Below, in pieces: positions 14,299-20,787 of a stretch of DNA of 20,787 nt (position 1 is the stretch's first letter; each line of letters opens with the position of its first letter). Where the stretch lies: NCBI GenBank assembly GCA_964250775.1, contig CAXUHK010000066.1, positions 1 to 20,787 of the forward strand, in the 5' to 3' direction. The position numbers were made by a program, and so were the translations under genes. The notes below the pieces were generated by a model that saw nothing but the letters and a program-made list of their open reading frames with translations, did not search any database and was not told the DNA's origin. This DNA comes from CAVRQM01 sp964250775. GTDB taxonomy: Bacteria; Pseudomonadota; Alphaproteobacteria; Acetobacterales; Acetobacteraceae.

Positions 14299-16629
14299 AT
14301 GACAAAATTCGGCATGGCCCAGAACGTCCGCCGCGTGGAGGATCCGCGCCTGCTCAAGGGCGCCGGCTCGTACACCGACGACCTGACGCAGCCCGGCACG
14401 CTGGTCGGCGTGGTGCTGCGCAGCCCGCACGCCGCCGCGCGCATCGTCTCGGTCGACACCAGCGCCGCCGCCGCCCTGCCCGGCGTGGCCGCGATCTACA
14501 CCAGCGCCGAACTCGACGCCGACGGCATTGGCGGCCTGCCCTGCGGCGTCAGCCTGAAGAACCGCGATGGCTCGGACATGGCCAAGCCGCCGCATCCGGT
14601 GCTGGCGACCGGGCGCGTCCGCCATGTCGGCGATCCGGTCGCCTTCATCGTGGCCGAGACGCACCAGGCGGCGCGCGACGCCGCCGAGGCGGTCATGGTC
14701 GACTACGACAGCCTGCCGTCGATCACCGATCTCGGCGCGGCGCTGGACGCCGACGCGCCGCAGGTCTGGGACGACGTTCCGGGCAACCAGGTGTTCGACT
14801 GGGAGATCGGCAACAAGGCCGAAACCGAGGCGCTGTTCGCCCGCGCGGCCCACGTGACGCGGCTCACGGTGATCAACAACCGCGTCGTCGCCAACTCCAT
14901 GGAGGCGCGCGCGGCGCAGGCCGAGTACGACGCCGACACCGGCCGCTGGACGCTGCGCACCAACTCGCAGGGCGGCTGGCTGCTCAAGGACTTCATGGCC
15001 ACGCCGGTGTTCCACGTGGAGCCGGACCGCTTCCGCGTCATCACCCCGGACGTGGGCGGCGGCTTCGGCATGAAGCTGTTCCTCTACGCCGAGCATGTGC
15101 TGACCTGCTACGCGGCGCGCAAGCTGGGCCGCCCGGTGAAGTGGACCAGCGAGCGCTCGGAAGCCTTCCTGTCCGACGTGCATGGCCGCGACAACATCAC
15201 GCTGGGCGAATTGGCGATCGACGCCGACAACAAGATATTGGCGCTGCGCACCCGCAACGTCGCCAACATGGGTGCCTACCTGTCGAACTTCGGCCCGTAC
15301 ATCCCGACCATGGCCGGCACCGGCGTGCTGGCCAGCATCTACGACATGAAGGGCGTCTACGCCAACGTGGTCGGCGTGTTCACCAACACCGTCCCGGTCG
15401 ACGCCTATCGCGGCGCCGGGCGGCCCGAGGCCAACTACATCGTCGAACGTCTGGTCGACGCGGCGGCGCGCGAGCTGGGCCTGGACCGGGCGCAGTTCCG
15501 CCGCGACAACATGGTGACGCCGGAAGCCATGCCGCACACCACGCCGGTCGGCAAGGTCTACGACAGCGGCGATTTCCGGACCGTGATCGACCACGCCATG
15601 CAGACGATGGACTGGCAAGGCTTCGAGGCGCGGCGGACGCAGTCGGCGTCGCGTGGCAAGCGGCGCGGCATCGGCATGTCGTACTACCTGGAGGCCACCG
15701 GCGGCGCACCCACCGAACGGGCCGAGATCCGCTTCGCCGACGATGGCTTCGTCGACGTCTATGTAGGCACCCAGTCGACCGGCCAGGGCCACGAGACCGC
15801 CTACGTGCAGCTTACCGTCGACCAGCTCGGCGTCGACGGCGAACGGGTGCGCATCCGTCAGGGCGACACCGACACCATCCCGACCGGCGGCGGCACCGGC
15901 GGCGCGCGCAGCCTGTATTCCGAGGGTCAGGCGATCCTGCTGACCGCCGCCTCGGTGATCGAGCGCGGGCGCAAAGCCGCGTCCGAGGCCCTGGAAGCCT
16001 CCCCCGCCGACATCGAGTTCACGGGCGGCCGCTTCGCCGTCGTCGGAACCGACCGCGGCATGGACATCGTGAGCCTGGCGGCGACGCAGCGGCAGCGGGC
16101 GGCGCGCGGCGAGGACGTGACCACGCTCGACGCCGCCGAGGTCGCCAAGATCGAGGCGCACACCTTCCCCAATGGCTGCCACATCGCCGAGGTCGAGGTC
16201 GATCCCGAGACCGGCGTGCTGACCGTGCTGCGCTACAGCGTCACCGACGACGTGGGCAAGGCGGTCAACCCGCTGATCGTGCGCGGCCAGGTGCATGGCG
16301 GTGTCGCCCAGGGCTTCGGCCAGGCGATCCTGGAGCACACCGCCTACGACCCGTCCTCGGGCCAGCTGCTCGCCGGCAGCTTCATGGACTACGCTCTGCC
16401 CCGCGCCGACGACCTGCCCGACATCGAGGTCGACCTGATCGAGGTGCCGTGCGGCACCAATCCGCTGGGCGTCAAGGGCGCCGGCGAGGCCGGCGCGGTG
16501 GGCAGCCCACCGGCGGTGATCAACGCGCTGATCGACGCGCTGGCGGGCGTGGGCATCAGTCACATCGACATGCCGGCCACGCCGGAGCGGGTGTGGCAGG
16601 CGCTGACGGCCGCCAAGCGGGCCGCGTAA
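14299..16629 (+). CDS. CoxL/xanthine dehydrogenase-type molybdenum hydroxylase large subunit
   Basis: 776 residues from an ATG at 14299 with GAGGGA at 14284-14289. The large subunit binds the molybdopterin cofactor and carries the active site in three-subunit hydroxylases of aldehydes, N-heterocycles or CO. The N-terminal a/b hammerhead domain has RVEDPRLLKGAGSYTDDL; the cofactor domains have PDVGGGFGMK, AYRGAGRPEANYIVERL (369 onward) and GVKGAGEAGAVGSP with catalytic Glu730. The active-site loop is AYRGAGR, not the AYRCSFR of true form I CO dehydrogenase, so CO oxidation is unlikely. No FeS (small) or FAD (medium) subunit gene is next to it, which is unusual. The gene begins 67 bp after the RND pump and may be read through from that operon. 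Substrate unknown. Confidence 0.93.
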   Translation: MTKFGMAQNVRRVEDPRLLKGAGSYTDDLTQPGTLVGVVLRSPHAAARIVSVDTSAAAALPGVAAIYTSAELDADGIGGLPCGVSLKNRDGSDMAKPPHPVLATGRVRHVGDPVAFIVAETHQAARDAAEAVMVDYDSLPSITDLGAALDADAPQVWDDVPGNQVFDWEIGNKAETEALFARAAHVTRLTVINNRVVANSMEARAAQAEYDADTGRWTLRTNSQGGWLLKDFMATPVFHVEPDRFRVITPDVGGGFGMKLFLYAEHVLTCYAARKLGRPVKWTSERSEAFLSDVHGRDNITLGELAIDADNKILALRTRNVANMGAYLSNFGPYIPTMAGTGVLASIYDMKGVYANVVGVFTNTVPVDAYRGAGRPEANYIVERLVDAAARELGLDRAQFRRDNMVTPEAMPHTTPVGKVYDSGDFRTVIDHAMQTMDWQGFEARRTQSASRGKRRGIGMSYYLEATGGAPTERAEIRFADDGFVDVYVGTQSTGQGHETAYVQLTVDQLGVDGERVRIRQGDTDTIPTGGGTGGARSLYSEGQAILLTAASVIERGRKAASEALEASPADIEFTGGRFAVVGTDRGMDIVSLAATQRQRAARGEDVTTLDAAEVAKIEAHTFPNGCHIAEVEVDPETGVLTVLRYSVTDDVGKAVNPLIVRGQVHGGVAQGFGQAILEHTAYDPSSGQLLAGSFMDYALPRADDLPDIEVDLIEVPCGTNPLGVKGAGEAGAVGSPPAVINALIDALAGVGISHIDMPATPERVWQALTAAKRAA

Positions 16630-16656
16630 GCGAACGAGGGCGTACCGCTTCGTGCG

Positions 16657-16688
16657 ATGAGGCGCCTGCGGTCAGCAGGCGTCCTCAT
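16657..16688 (+). terminator. Hairpin after the CoxL-type gene
   Basis: ATGAGGCGCCTGC (16657-16669) pairs with GCAGGCG-T-CCTCAT (16675-16688): a 13-bp stem with one bulged T and a GGTCA loop, starting 28 bp after the stop. There is only a weak T-bearing tail. It is a good candidate for an intrinsic or Rho-assisted stop separating this gene from the beta-repeat paralogs. Confidence 0.55.
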
Positions 16689-16802
16689 TCCAGCAATGAG
16701 GTGTGAACTGCTTCACTGCCTGGGCCGGTTCTTAGTTCTCTCCCGATAGACACTCGCGAGTATGGGCGCCGACAAGGCATCCAACACGCATGGGAGAGTA
16801 AG

Positions 16803-17768
16803 ATGGCGGCGACCCGGAACTGGGCTGGTGGTAGCCACGATTTCTTTGCGCCAGCTTCCTGGACGCCGGCTGGGCGGCCAATCGTCGGCGACACCGCGAT
16901 CATCGGGATCGGCACCTTGGCGAACCCGAACGTCGCGGCTGCGCGCAACGCCGTCCTCGACGGCATCACGGTCGTGCTGGACGATGGTTCGGGCGCCCTC
17001 GACCCGACCACGAATCCGACCTTGTCGCTTACGAACACCCTGATTACGGGCAGCACGGTGATCGAGGAGAAGGACGGTTCCTTTCCCGCCGGCCGGTTCG
17101 CCGAGACCATCGACCTCAAAGAAGTTGTGCTGAACCAGGGCAGCATTGTCACGAACACCCCTTTCACGACACTGAACATCGACTTGGCCGACAACACGGT
17201 GCTGGTGAACCAGGGAGGGACTATCTCGTCACCGCTTCAGGCCACCGATCTTCTCGTCGAAGGCGGCAATCGCACCGCTCTCGTCAACAACGGCACCATC
17301 TCCGGTGTGAACGCCCATATCGACATCGGCACGGCAACGCTTGGCCAAGGCGTGTTCGACGTCTCGGAAAATGCCGGCTACGACAAAGGAGTTGCGGTCG
17401 AGTTCCACAGAGAGGTCGGCGACGGGCAGACCATTTCGATCACGGATTCGATCGTCGCCCTGGATGCCCCGATGGCCTTCAAGGCAACCATAAACGACCA
17501 TAGCGTCGGTTATGAAGGCAATCCTGGCGTTCTCGCTTCAAACAGTTCGGTATTGCTGCGCGGCGAGCAGGCGACTGCGTTGTCGTTCCTGAACAATGTT
17601 CTGACTGTCTCCAACGGCGCCGACACGTTGGCGCATCTGACGTTCGCGGCTGGCCTGAACGCCGACGATTTCGTGCTGACCAACACGCCGCTCGGTGCCA
17701 GCATCGATATCTCCCTGCCATCGCCGCCGGCTGCGCTTGGCGCGTCGCCACCGCAGAGCCAGGCTTGA
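16803..17768 (+). CDS. Asn/Gly-rich beta-repeat protein of unknown function, paralog A
   Basis: 321 residues from an ATG at 16803 with GGGAGAG at 16791-16797. Not a family I can name. The N-terminus NWAGGSHDFFAPASWTPAG, followed by GDTAIIG, resembles the W-x-GG ... W ... P ... GDTA opening of bacterial surface proteins with beta-helix repeats. The middle has short strand units ending in Asn-Gly turns (VLNQGS, VLVNQGGTIS, ALVNNGTISG), as in parallel beta-helices. The C-terminal block is ALSFLNNVLTVSNGADTLAH, then ADDFVL, and the tail AALGASPPQSQA. There is no signal peptide, no transmembrane segment and no Cys, so if exported it needs a non-Sec route. Its paralog lies 190 bp downstream. Base and codon use are less GC-biased than in the neighbours, which may point to transfer or different selection. 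Confidence 0.8.
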   Translation: MAATRNWAGGSHDFFAPASWTPAGRPIVGDTAIIGIGTLANPNVAAARNAVLDGITVVLDDGSGALDPTTNPTLSLTNTLITGSTVIEEKDGSFPAGRFAETIDLKEVVLNQGSIVTNTPFTTLNIDLADNTVLVNQGGTISSPLQATDLLVEGGNRTALVNNGTISGVNAHIDIGTATLGQGVFDVSENAGYDKGVAVEFHREVGDGQTISITDSIVALDAPMAFKATINDHSVGYEGNPGVLASNSSVLLRGEQATALSFLNNVLTVSNGADTLAHLTFAAGLNADDFVLTNTPLGASIDISLPSPPAALGASPPQSQA

Positions 17769-17868
17769 CGACGGCCGCGCCGCGTAGGCCGGGAGCGTTG
17801 CGGGTCGCGTGAGGTCCGCCGCATCGGCTCGCACACGATATGAATTCTTCGCGATGCCACATTCGTCC

Positions 17869-17918
17869 TGTTAACGAACTGATCTGGCTATGCTAACGAT
17901 TCTCGTCGCCAGTTAACA
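17869..17918. promoter_or_regulatory. Paired GTTAAC sites in an AT-richer promoter region
   Basis: TGTTAAC (17869-17875) and its inverse GTTAACA (17912-17918) lie 43 bp apart centre to centre, about four helical turns, 41 bp before the ATG of paralog B. The stretch is markedly AT-richer than its surroundings and holds a weak -10-like TATGCT (17889-17894). It probably contains the paralog B promoter; the arms could be regulator sites. Confidence 0.35.
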
Positions 17919-17958
17919 ACATTTCACCGGCGATGACAGGCATCACGGGAGGACGCGC

Positions 17959-18960
17959 ATGGCGACGGTTCGCAACTGGGTCGGTGGGCAACACGACTTC
18001 TTCGATCCGGCGTCATGGACGCCGACCGGGGCGCCCGGAGCCGGGGACACCGCGGTCATCGGGCTTGCCGCCGCGTCCAGCTCCAACGTCGCGACGGCGC
18101 GAAACGCCACGCTCAGCGGCTTCCAGACCGTGCTCGATGGCGGTCCAGGAGCGGCCGGGACGGCGCTTGCGCAAGACCCGGCGCTCTCGCTGGCCAACAC
18201 GACCATCGCCAGCGACGCGTCGATCGACGCGCGTTCGGCCGCGACGCCGTTCGTGAGCGTCACGCCCACCACGGAGAACATCGACGCGAACGGGTTCCTG
18301 TTGAACTACGGGACGATCGGCGAGAGCACGGCGTTCAACACCTTGAACATCAACCTCGGCAACTACACCGCGCTCTACAACCAGGGCGGCGGGACGATCT
18401 CCGGAGGCGACTATGACGGCCTCACCGTCCAGGGCAGCGGCGGTCCCGCCGTCTTCGTCAACAACGGCACGGTCTCGGGTCACGGCACCGCCATCGACAT
18501 CGCGACGCAGGTCTGGGGCACCGGAACGTTCAACCTGACGGACGGCAACGGCTTCAACTCGTCCAGCAAGAACCAGTCGACGCTCGAGTTCCACCAACAG
18601 GTCAACAGCGGCCAGACCGTCTCGTTGAACGATTCGACGCTGATCCTGGACTCGCCGATGTCGTTCCTCGGCACCATCGCCGATGCCAACGTGGCGGCGC
18701 CCGGCCCATACGCCGGCAACAGTTCGGTGCTGCTGGCGGGCGAGACCGCGACCGCGCTGTCGTTCCAGAACAACGTCCTCACGGTCTCCGACGGAGCCAC
18801 GACGCTGGCGCAGCTGGGCTTCGCGCCCGGCCTGGCCGCCGGCGATTTCACGTTCAACAGCATCCCCGCCGGCAACAGCCTGCCCGCCGGCACCGACATC
18901 CACATTCAGCTACCGTCGGCGGCTGCCCTCGGCGTCGCTCCGCCGCACAGCCAAGCCTGA
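17959..18960 (+). CDS. Asn/Gly-rich beta-repeat protein of unknown function, paralog B
   Basis: 333 residues from an ATG at 17959 with GGGAGGA at 17947-17953. Clearly homologous to paralog A along its whole length: 25 of the first 35 residues are the same (NWVGGQHDFFDPASWTPTG), as are FNTLNINL, YNQGGGTISG, FVNNGTVSGHG, TLEFHQQVNSGQT, SSVLLAGETATALSFQNNVL and the tail AALGVAPPHSQA. Asn/Gly/Thr/Ser-rich strand repeats suggest a beta-helix or beta-roll. No signal peptide, membrane segment or Cys is present. Compared with A it is more GC-rich and carries a slightly longer middle. The paired block VLTVSDGATTLAQLGFAPGL recalls C-terminal modules in large secreted alphaproteobacterial proteins, but I cannot assign secretion. 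It ends 45 bp before the convergent binding-protein gene. Confidence 0.8.
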   Translation: MATVRNWVGGQHDFFDPASWTPTGAPGAGDTAVIGLAAASSSNVATARNATLSGFQTVLDGGPGAAGTALAQDPALSLANTTIASDASIDARSAATPFVSVTPTTENIDANGFLLNYGTIGESTAFNTLNINLGNYTALYNQGGGTISGGDYDGLTVQGSGGPAVFVNNGTVSGHGTAIDIATQVWGTGTFNLTDGNGFNSSSKNQSTLEFHQQVNSGQTVSLNDSTLILDSPMSFLGTIADANVAAPGPYAGNSSVLLAGETATALSFQNNVLTVSDGATTLAQLGFAPGLAAGDFTFNSIPAGNSLPAGTDIHIQLPSAAALGVAPPHSQA

Positions 18961-19005
18961 CTACAGCGGACGCCGCCGGGGAACACATGGCGCCCTCCGG
19001 CCAAT

Positions 19006-20034
19006 TCACTTCGCCATCCACGCCTCGAACTGCTTATCGAGCTTGGCGGCGTTGTCGTGCCAGAACCCCTCGTCGACCATCAGCCCGCTGGCCAGGTTGG
19101 CCGGGGTCGACGGCGAGGCGGCGAGCAGGTCGGGCGGCAGCTTGTCGTTGGCGCCGATGGTGGCGCCGCCGAAGCCGCCCAGCGCCGGCAACGCGCGTTG
19201 CGCCTTGGGATCGGCGGCGAACGCCAGCAGCCGCGTCGCGTCGGCGGCGTCGGGGCTGCCGGCCAGGATCGCCCAGCTCTCGACCTCGGTGACGTTGCCG
19301 GCCCATTGCAGCGCGAAGTTGTGGTGCTCCTGCGGGTCCGCGCTGCGCTGGGCGGCGACGACGCGGTCGGCCGCGGCGCTGGTCATCAGCACGTCGCCCG
19401 ACGCCAGCAGGCGCGGCGCTTCGCCGGCCTCGGTCCACCACACGAGGTAGGGCTTGAGCTGGTCGAGCTTGCGGAACGCGCGCTCGACGCCGGCATCGGT
19501 GCGTAGCGTCGCGTAGATGTCGCCGGGCGCCACGCCGTCGGCCAGCAGGGCGATCTCGAGGTTGTCGCGGGCGCCGCGGTGCAGGCCGCGCTTGCCCGGG
19601 ACCTTGGCCACGTCCCAGAACTCGGCCCAGGTCGGCATCCCGGGGAACTTGTCGCGGTTCCACGCCAACACCGTGCTGAGCAGCAAGGCGCCCGCGCCGC
19701 AATCGGTCGCGGTCTGCGGCAGTTGCCGCTCGCGGCCACCCAGCCTGGCCCAGTCGAGCTTGGCCAGGACACCGCTCTTGCAGCCGTCGAACAGCGTCGG
19801 CGCGTCCAGCACCGCAAGGTCGGCATGGCCGGCGCGCGCCGCGACCAGCGTGCCATCGAACGCCAGCACGCTGACCGGAACGCCGGCGGCCTTGGTGAAC
19901 GGCAACAGGAACGCCTCGGTCAACGCCGGGCCGAGATGCGCGTCCGGCAACGCCGCCACCAGGGAGCCCGCGTGGGCGGCGCCGCCCAGTGCAACGCCGG
20001 CCATGACCCCGACGACGGCGGAACGCAGACTCAT
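19006..20034 (-). CDS. PotD-like periplasmic substrate-binding protein of an ABC transporter
   Basis: 342 residues. A Sec signal peptide (MSLRSAVVGVMAGVALGGAA, then HA) is cleaved after about Ala22. The mature protein has the two-lobe layout of spermidine/putrescine-type binding proteins: VSVLAFDGTLVAARAGHADLAV and VLDAPTLFDGC, then AWNRDKFPGMPTWAEFWDVA, KRGLHRGARDNLEIALLADG and KPYLVWWTEAGEAPRLLASG. Two Cys (DGCKSG, TDCGAG) may form a disulfide. The gene's ATG overlaps the TGA of the upstream ATPase gene (ATGA), so the two are co-translated. The ligand could be a polyamine or another small organic cation; it cannot be fixed from these residues by eye. Permease genes must lie beyond the right edge, since downstream is a convergent gene. 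Confidence 0.88.
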   Translation of the reverse strand: MSLRSAVVGVMAGVALGGAAHAGSLVAALPDAHLGPALTEAFLLPFTKAAGVPVSVLAFDGTLVAARAGHADLAVLDAPTLFDGCKSGVLAKLDWARLGGRERQLPQTATDCGAGALLLSTVLAWNRDKFPGMPTWAEFWDVAKVPGKRGLHRGARDNLEIALLADGVAPGDIYATLRTDAGVERAFRKLDQLKPYLVWWTEAGEAPRLLASGDVLMTSAAADRVVAAQRSADPQEHHNFALQWAGNVTEVESWAILAGSPDAADATRLLAFAADPKAQRALPALGGFGGATIGANDKLPPDLLAASPSTPANLASGLMVDEGFWHDNAAKLDKQFEAWMAK

Positions 20035-20787
20035 CGCGGCCGATCCTGAAGGTTGAATGGCGGGACATCGGGCATCGGCGCAGGTGAGGTTCGCGCGCCG
20101 TCAGGGTAACGGTGGGCCGGCGGCGGGGCAACCGCCGCCCCCATTGCCCCACGCGCGGCCGCCTCGACGGGGAACGCCGTCGCGTGATGCGCCTGCCAGG
20201 CGACGGCCACGCTGGCGCCGACGCGCAGGCCGCCCAGCGGCACGCCGGCCGGACGATCCACCAGCAAATCCTGCCCCGGCGCCGCCAGGCGCAGCCGCAA
20301 GCGCCAGCGGTCGCGCCGGAACGCCACTTCGCCCACCGTGGCGGCGAGCGTGCCCTCGCCCAGCTCGGCCAGCGCCGACGCCGCCCCGGCGGCGGTCGCC
20401 AGCGCGATCCGTTCGGGCCGCACGCCGACCAGGCAAGCGGCGCCAACCTCGATCTCGGCATCCCGCGACCGGGCCGGCACCGAGACGCCCGGCGCTAGGC
20501 CGACCAGGACCTCGCCTTCCGCGGCTTCGAGCACCATGCCCGGCAGGATGTTGATGGCGCCGGTCAGCGCCGCGACGCTCGCCGTCGCCGGCGCGTCGTA
20601 GGCCACGCGCGGCGCGCCCTGCTGCGCCACGGCGCCACCCACCAGCACCACCATCCGCCCCGCGCCGAAATCGCTGAACGCGGCGCCGGCATCGGCGCTG
20701 GCATGGAGGATGGCGAACTCCCGCTCGGCGCGCGCGGCGGCGACGAACGCGCAGACCGCGGCGCGCGCTCCGTCGTCGAGCCCGGTC
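20031..20787 (-). CDS. ABC transporter ATP-binding protein (PotA type), C-terminal part
   Basis: 251 residues visible; the 5' part with Walker A and the signature motif is outside the window. The visible portion starts TGLDDGARAAVCAFVAAARA, near the D-loop, then has ILHASADAGAAFS where PotA proteins carry a THDQEEAL-type H-loop; the His is kept but the neighbours are altered. QQGAPRVAYDAPATASVAAL, followed by TGAINILPG, matches the linker to the TOBE domain, and the rest (LVGVRPERIAL; GVPLGGLRVGASVAVAW) is a PotA-like TOBE domain. A Pro-rich tail of about 30 residues follows. It is cytoplasmic and would energise the transporter served by the downstream binding protein. The divergence of the D- and H-loop region is noted separately. 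Confidence 0.85.
   Translation of the reverse strand, partial: TGLDDGARAAVCAFVAAARAEREFAILHASADAGAAFSDFGAGRMVVLVGGAVAQQGAPRVAYDAPATASVAALTGAINILPGMVLEAAEGEVLVGLAPGVSVPARSRDAEIEVGAACLVGVRPERIALATAAGAASALAELGEGTLAATVGEVAFRRDRWRLRLRLAAPGQDLLVDRPAGVPLGGLRVGASVAVAWQAHHATAFPVEAAARGAMGAAVAPPPAHRYPDGARTSPAPMPDVPPFNLQDRPR

Noticed and set aside
10977..14459. A 1160-codon open frame on the minus strand
   Set aside because: It is antisense to the RND permease, rich in Arg, His, Asp and Gln with no domain, and reflects high GC at codon position three.
14260..16563. A 767-codon open frame on the minus strand
   Set aside because: Antisense to the molybdenum hydroxylase gene; its composition is that of a shadow frame and it has no recognisable motif.
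14299..16629. Carbon monoxide dehydrogenase large subunit
   Set aside because: The active-site loop is AYRGAGR and not AYRCSFR, and coxM/coxS are absent.
16752..16761. ACTCGCGAGT palindrome upstream of paralog A
   Set aside because: A 10-bp perfect palindrome, but a single short one in GC-rich DNA without a clear promoter relation is too weak to call as an operator.

Overview
The window is 20.8 kb of very GC-rich chromosomal DNA from what is most likely an alphaproteobacterium, perhaps in the Rhodospirillales. The main evidence is the divergent and collinear order priA / transaldolase-FSA / DUF484 / xerC at the left end, which I know from alphaproteobacterial chromosomes, together with the protein families and the strong G/C third-position bias. 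I cannot name the species. I see no rRNA, tRNA, insertion sequence, CRISPR array or prophage. A run of 10 N at 9733-9742 is a scaffold gap inside a suspect stretch, so linkage between the left 9.65 kb and the right 11 kb depends on that join.

Layout. 1-518 (-) is the N-terminus of PriA. 559-2788 (+) carries an FSA/TalC-type transaldolase, a DUF484 protein and the tyrosine recombinase XerC, tightly packed. 2864-3109 (+) is a small one-helix membrane protein, and 3174-4883 (+) is a ThDP-dependent enzyme resembling benzoylformate decarboxylase. A hairpin at 4871-4893 separates it from a convergent lipoprotein with two aspartic-protease half-domains (4899-5906, -). That gene diverges from a small secreted Ig-like protein (5927-6355, +) across a perfect 22-bp palindrome that contains the start codon. 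A 53-residue hydrophilic protein follows (6417-6578, +). 6579-8884 (-) is a two-gene sugar-acid operon: an HpcH/HpaI aldolase, then a UxaA/GarD dehydratase joined by an ATGA overlap. A secreted fasciclin protein (9067-9630, +) precedes the gap.

Right of the gap, 9908-14231 (+) is an RND efflux pair (periplasmic adaptor and inner-membrane pump) behind a good sigma70-like promoter and without an outer-membrane partner. 14299-16629 (+) is a CoxL/xanthine-dehydrogenase-type molybdenum hydroxylase large subunit standing alone. 16803-18960 (+) holds two tandem paralogous Asn/Gly-rich beta-repeat proteins of unknown function. 19006-20787 (-) is the end of a polyamine-type ABC transporter operon: the C-terminal part of an atypical ATPase, then a PotD-like binding protein.

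For novelty the best candidates are the tandem paralogs at 16803-18960 and the leaderless/palindrome arrangement at 5915-5940, which may co-control a bilobal protease lipoprotein and a secreted Ig-like protein. The ThDP enzyme without the usual catalytic His and the lone CoxL protein are of secondary interest. Nothing here is a recognisable complete defence or mobile system.
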